From positions 248,001 to 312,000 of the forward strand of contig NZ_JAVQHL010000002.1 of the NCBI RefSeq assembly GCF_032670585.1: DNA of 64,000 nucleotides, written 5' to 3'. The DNA comes from Ostreiculturibacter nitratireducens (lineage in GTDB: Bacteria; Pseudomonadota; Alphaproteobacteria; Rhodobacterales; Rhodobacteraceae). Below, one piece after another: positions 62,194 through 64,000 of this stretch. The notes beneath the pieces were generated by a model. It did not search any database, was not told where the DNA came from, and saw only the letters and a program-made list of their open reading frames with translations. How positions within the stretch are numbered: the stretch's first letter is position 1; every line of letters starts with the position of its first letter. Both the position numbers and the translations under genes were made by a program.

Positions 62194-63699
62194 ATGGAAA
62201 TCCTATCCAACCTCGCGCTCGGATTTTCCGTGGCGCTTACGCCCTTCACGCTGATGCTGGCGATCGTGGGCTGCTTTCTCGGGACGATCATCGGCGCGCT
62301 TCCGGGGCTTGGCCCGTCGAACGGCGTGGCGATCCTGATCCCGCTCGCCTTCTCGCTGGACCTCGACGCGACCCAGTCGCTGGTTCTGCTGACCTCCGTC
62401 TACTACGGAGCGATGTATGGCGGGCGGATCTCGTCGATCCTGCTCAACATCCCCGGAGACGAACCGGCGCTGATGACAACGCTTGACGGCTACCCGATGG
62501 CCAAGCAGGGGCGCGCAGGCGACGCGCTCGTCCTTTCCGGCGTGGCAAGCTTCACGGGCGGGTTCCTCGCGACCATCGGGCTCATGCTGCTGGCGCCGCT
62601 TCTGGCGCGCGTCGCCTACAAGTTCGGTCCCGCCGAGTATTTCGCGCTCTACATCCTCGCCTTCTGCACGCTCGGGGGCATCGCCTCCAACAACCAGGCG
62701 AAGGCGGCCCTGTCGGCCTGCATCGGCCTCGGCATCGCGATGGTCGGGATGGACCACACCACGGGAATGCCGCGCTTCACCTTCGGCAACCTGCACCTGA
62801 TGGACGGGGTCGATTTCCTCGTCGCGATCGTCGGCCTCTTCGCCATCGCGGAGGTCTTCTTCTTCATCGAGAGCCACGGCAAGGAAAGCGCCATAGGCGT
62901 GAAGCTGGACAAGGTGACGATCCCCGTGCGCGAGATCGCGCGCTCGTTCTGGTCGATGCTCCGGTCCACGGTCATCGGGTTCTTCGCAGGCGTCCTTCCT
63001 GGCGCGGGGGCCTCGCTCGGCAGCTTCCTCGCCTACATGAGCGAGAAGGCCATCGCCGGGAAATCCAGCCGGTTCGGCCAGGGCGATCCGCGCGGGGTCG
63101 CGGCGCCCGAGGCGGGCAACAATGCCGCCGCCGGCGGGGCTCTGGTGCCCATGCTCACGCTCGGCGTGCCCGGATCGGGGACGACGGCGGTGCTGCTCGC
63201 GGTTCTGATGACGCTCAACATCACGCCGGGACCGACACTTTTCGCCGAAAAGCCCGATGTCGTCTGGGGCCTCATCGCCTCGCTTCTCATCGCAAACGTC
63301 GTGCTTCTCGTGATGAACGTGCCGATGGTGAAGATCTTCGTGCGCGTCCTGTCGGTGCCGCCCGGGATCCTCATGCCCGGGGTGACGATGGTGTCCTTCG
63401 TCGGGATCTACGCCCTGACGGGAAGCTATTTCGACCTTCTGCTGATGGTCGGCTTCGGGGCGATCGGCTATTTCCTGAGGAAACTCGACGTGCCCACCGT
63501 TCCGATCATTCTCGGGATCCTTCTCGGGAACCAGATGGAGAACAGCTTGCGCAAGGCGATGGTGCTGTCGGACGGTGACTGGACCTACCTGTTCTCCTCG
63601 CCGATATCGATCGGGCTCTGGATCGCTGCCGTAGCGGGCTTCGTGGCGCCGATGTTCCTGCGCAACGTCCTGAGGAAGCCTCAGCGGATCACGGACTGA
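62194..63699 (+). CDS. tctA: Tripartite tricarboxylate transporter large membrane subunit TctA
   Basis: 501 residues with about twelve hydrophobic helices. Family signatures include GTIIGALPGLGPSNGVAILIPLAF near 31-54, GAMYGGRISSILLNIPGDEPAL near 73, and APEAGNNAAAGGALVPMLTLGVPGSGTTAVLL near 308. It is the channel subunit using an ion gradient. Fifteen bases after tctB with a purine-rich ribosome site. Confidence 0.94.
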   Translation: MEILSNLALGFSVALTPFTLMLAIVGCFLGTIIGALPGLGPSNGVAILIPLAFSLDLDATQSLVLLTSVYYGAMYGGRISSILLNIPGDEPALMTTLDGYPMAKQGRAGDALVLSGVASFTGGFLATIGLMLLAPLLARVAYKFGPAEYFALYILAFCTLGGIASNNQAKAALSACIGLGIAMVGMDHTTGMPRFTFGNLHLMDGVDFLVAIVGLFAIAEVFFFIESHGKESAIGVKLDKVTIPVREIARSFWSMLRSTVIGFFAGVLPGAGASLGSFLAYMSEKAIAGKSSRFGQGDPRGVAAPEAGNNAAAGGALVPMLTLGVPGSGTTAVLLAVLMTLNITPGPTLFAEKPDVVWGLIASLLIANVVLLVMNVPMVKIFVRVLSVPPGILMPGVTMVSFVGIYALTGSYFDLLLMVGFGAIGYFLRKLDVPTVPIILGILLGNQMENSLRKAMVLSDGDWTYLFSSPISIGLWIAAVAGFVAPMFLRNVLRKPQRITD

Positions 63700-63701
63700 C
63701 C

Positions 63702-64000
63702 ATGACACGGGTCCTGATCCCTTCCGGAGCGCTGGGCCTCGGCTACGACCGGGAGGCGCTGGCGCGCGGGATCGCGGCACGGCCCGACATCATCGCGATC
63801 GACGGAGGCTCCACGGACAGCGGACCCTCCTACCTCGGGCGCGGCGTGTCGAAATACTCGCGCGCCTCGACGAAGGCCGAATGGCGCGGACTGATGCAGG
63901 CGCGCGCCGACGCCGGGGTGCCGCTGGTGATCGGAACGGCCGGGACTTGCGGTGCCGATGCGGCCGTGGACTGGCTGTTCGAGATCACGCGCGAACTGGC
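63702..64000 (+). CDS. AtuA-family (acyclic terpene utilisation-like) protein, N-terminus
   Basis: The first 99 codons, cut by the window end. The translated start MTRVLIPSGALGLGYDREA, then IAIDGGSTDSGPSYLGRG and PLVIGTAGTCGADAAVDW, matches AtuA-domain proteins, which occur beside tricarboxylate-type transporters and in terpenoid catabolism. It starts two bases after tctA, so it is part of the tct operon and hints at what happens to the imported acid. Enzymatic role unknown. Confidence 0.8.
   Translation, partial: MTRVLIPSGALGLGYDREALARGIAARPDIIAIDGGSTDSGPSYLGRGVSKYSRASTKAEWRGLMQARADAGVPLVIGTAGTCGADAAVDWLFEITREL

Overview
The window is one high-GC, gene-dense chromosomal segment of an alphaproteobacterium, most likely order Rhodobacterales. 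Three things point there: a hemJ / rho / mnmE / mnmG / rsmG / parA / parB block beside a maf / aroE / coaE / dnaQ block, two perfect parS sites, and the family-level look of the proteins. I saw no transposase, integrase, tRNA, rRNA or CRISPR array.

Layout. 0-9.5 kb: start of a lipoprotein gene, a 23S rRNA m5U methyltransferase, a glyoxalase-like protein, two ABC exporter half-transporters, a LysE exporter, CCA-adding enzyme, two Nudix hydrolases and Hsp33. 9.5-13.6 kb: a receiver-PP2C phosphatase divergent from an HPt protein, threonine deaminase, and a secreted glycine-rich protein of unknown function. 13.6-22.4 kb: argG, a sulfotransferase-like/aminotransferase pair, secreted MsrA, malic enzyme, mutS. 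22.4-27.3 kb: hrcA-grpE divergent from rph-rdgB-ridA-hemW-DUF454.

27.3-37.9 kb is the chromosome origin neighbourhood. Genes left of about 34.75 kb run leftward and genes right of 35.14 kb run rightward. The 422-bp gap between hemJ and maf holds a perfect DnaA box, several near matches and an 84% AT stretch with no G, so I call it the probable oriC. The parS sites lie 3-5 kb away inside rsmG and mnmG.

37.9-51.2 kb is a carbohydrate-use locus. A binding-protein ABC transporter, sugar-phosphate-isomerase-like TIM barrels, Gfo/Idh/MocA dehydrogenases, an aldo/keto reductase, a GH43 glycosidase and a cytoplasmic beta-propeller are grouped under a divergent LacI regulator with a clear twin operator. 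An 83-codon ORF in this operon looks like the surviving C-terminal domain of a lost GH2 beta-mannosidase-type enzyme.

51.2-64 kb: a BrkB/YihY membrane protein, the TamA-TamB outer-membrane assembly pair, then a TctD/TctE-like two-component system. The latter is overlapped by an orphan periplasmic binding-protein gene and is divergent from a tripartite tricarboxylate transporter (tctCBA) and an AtuA-family gene cut by the window end.

Most of the window is housekeeping. The points most worth following are the origin with start-codon-embedded parS, the GH2 remnant and the dual dehydrogenase/isomerase modules, the possible three-component sensor, and the sulfotransferase-like/aminotransferase pair.
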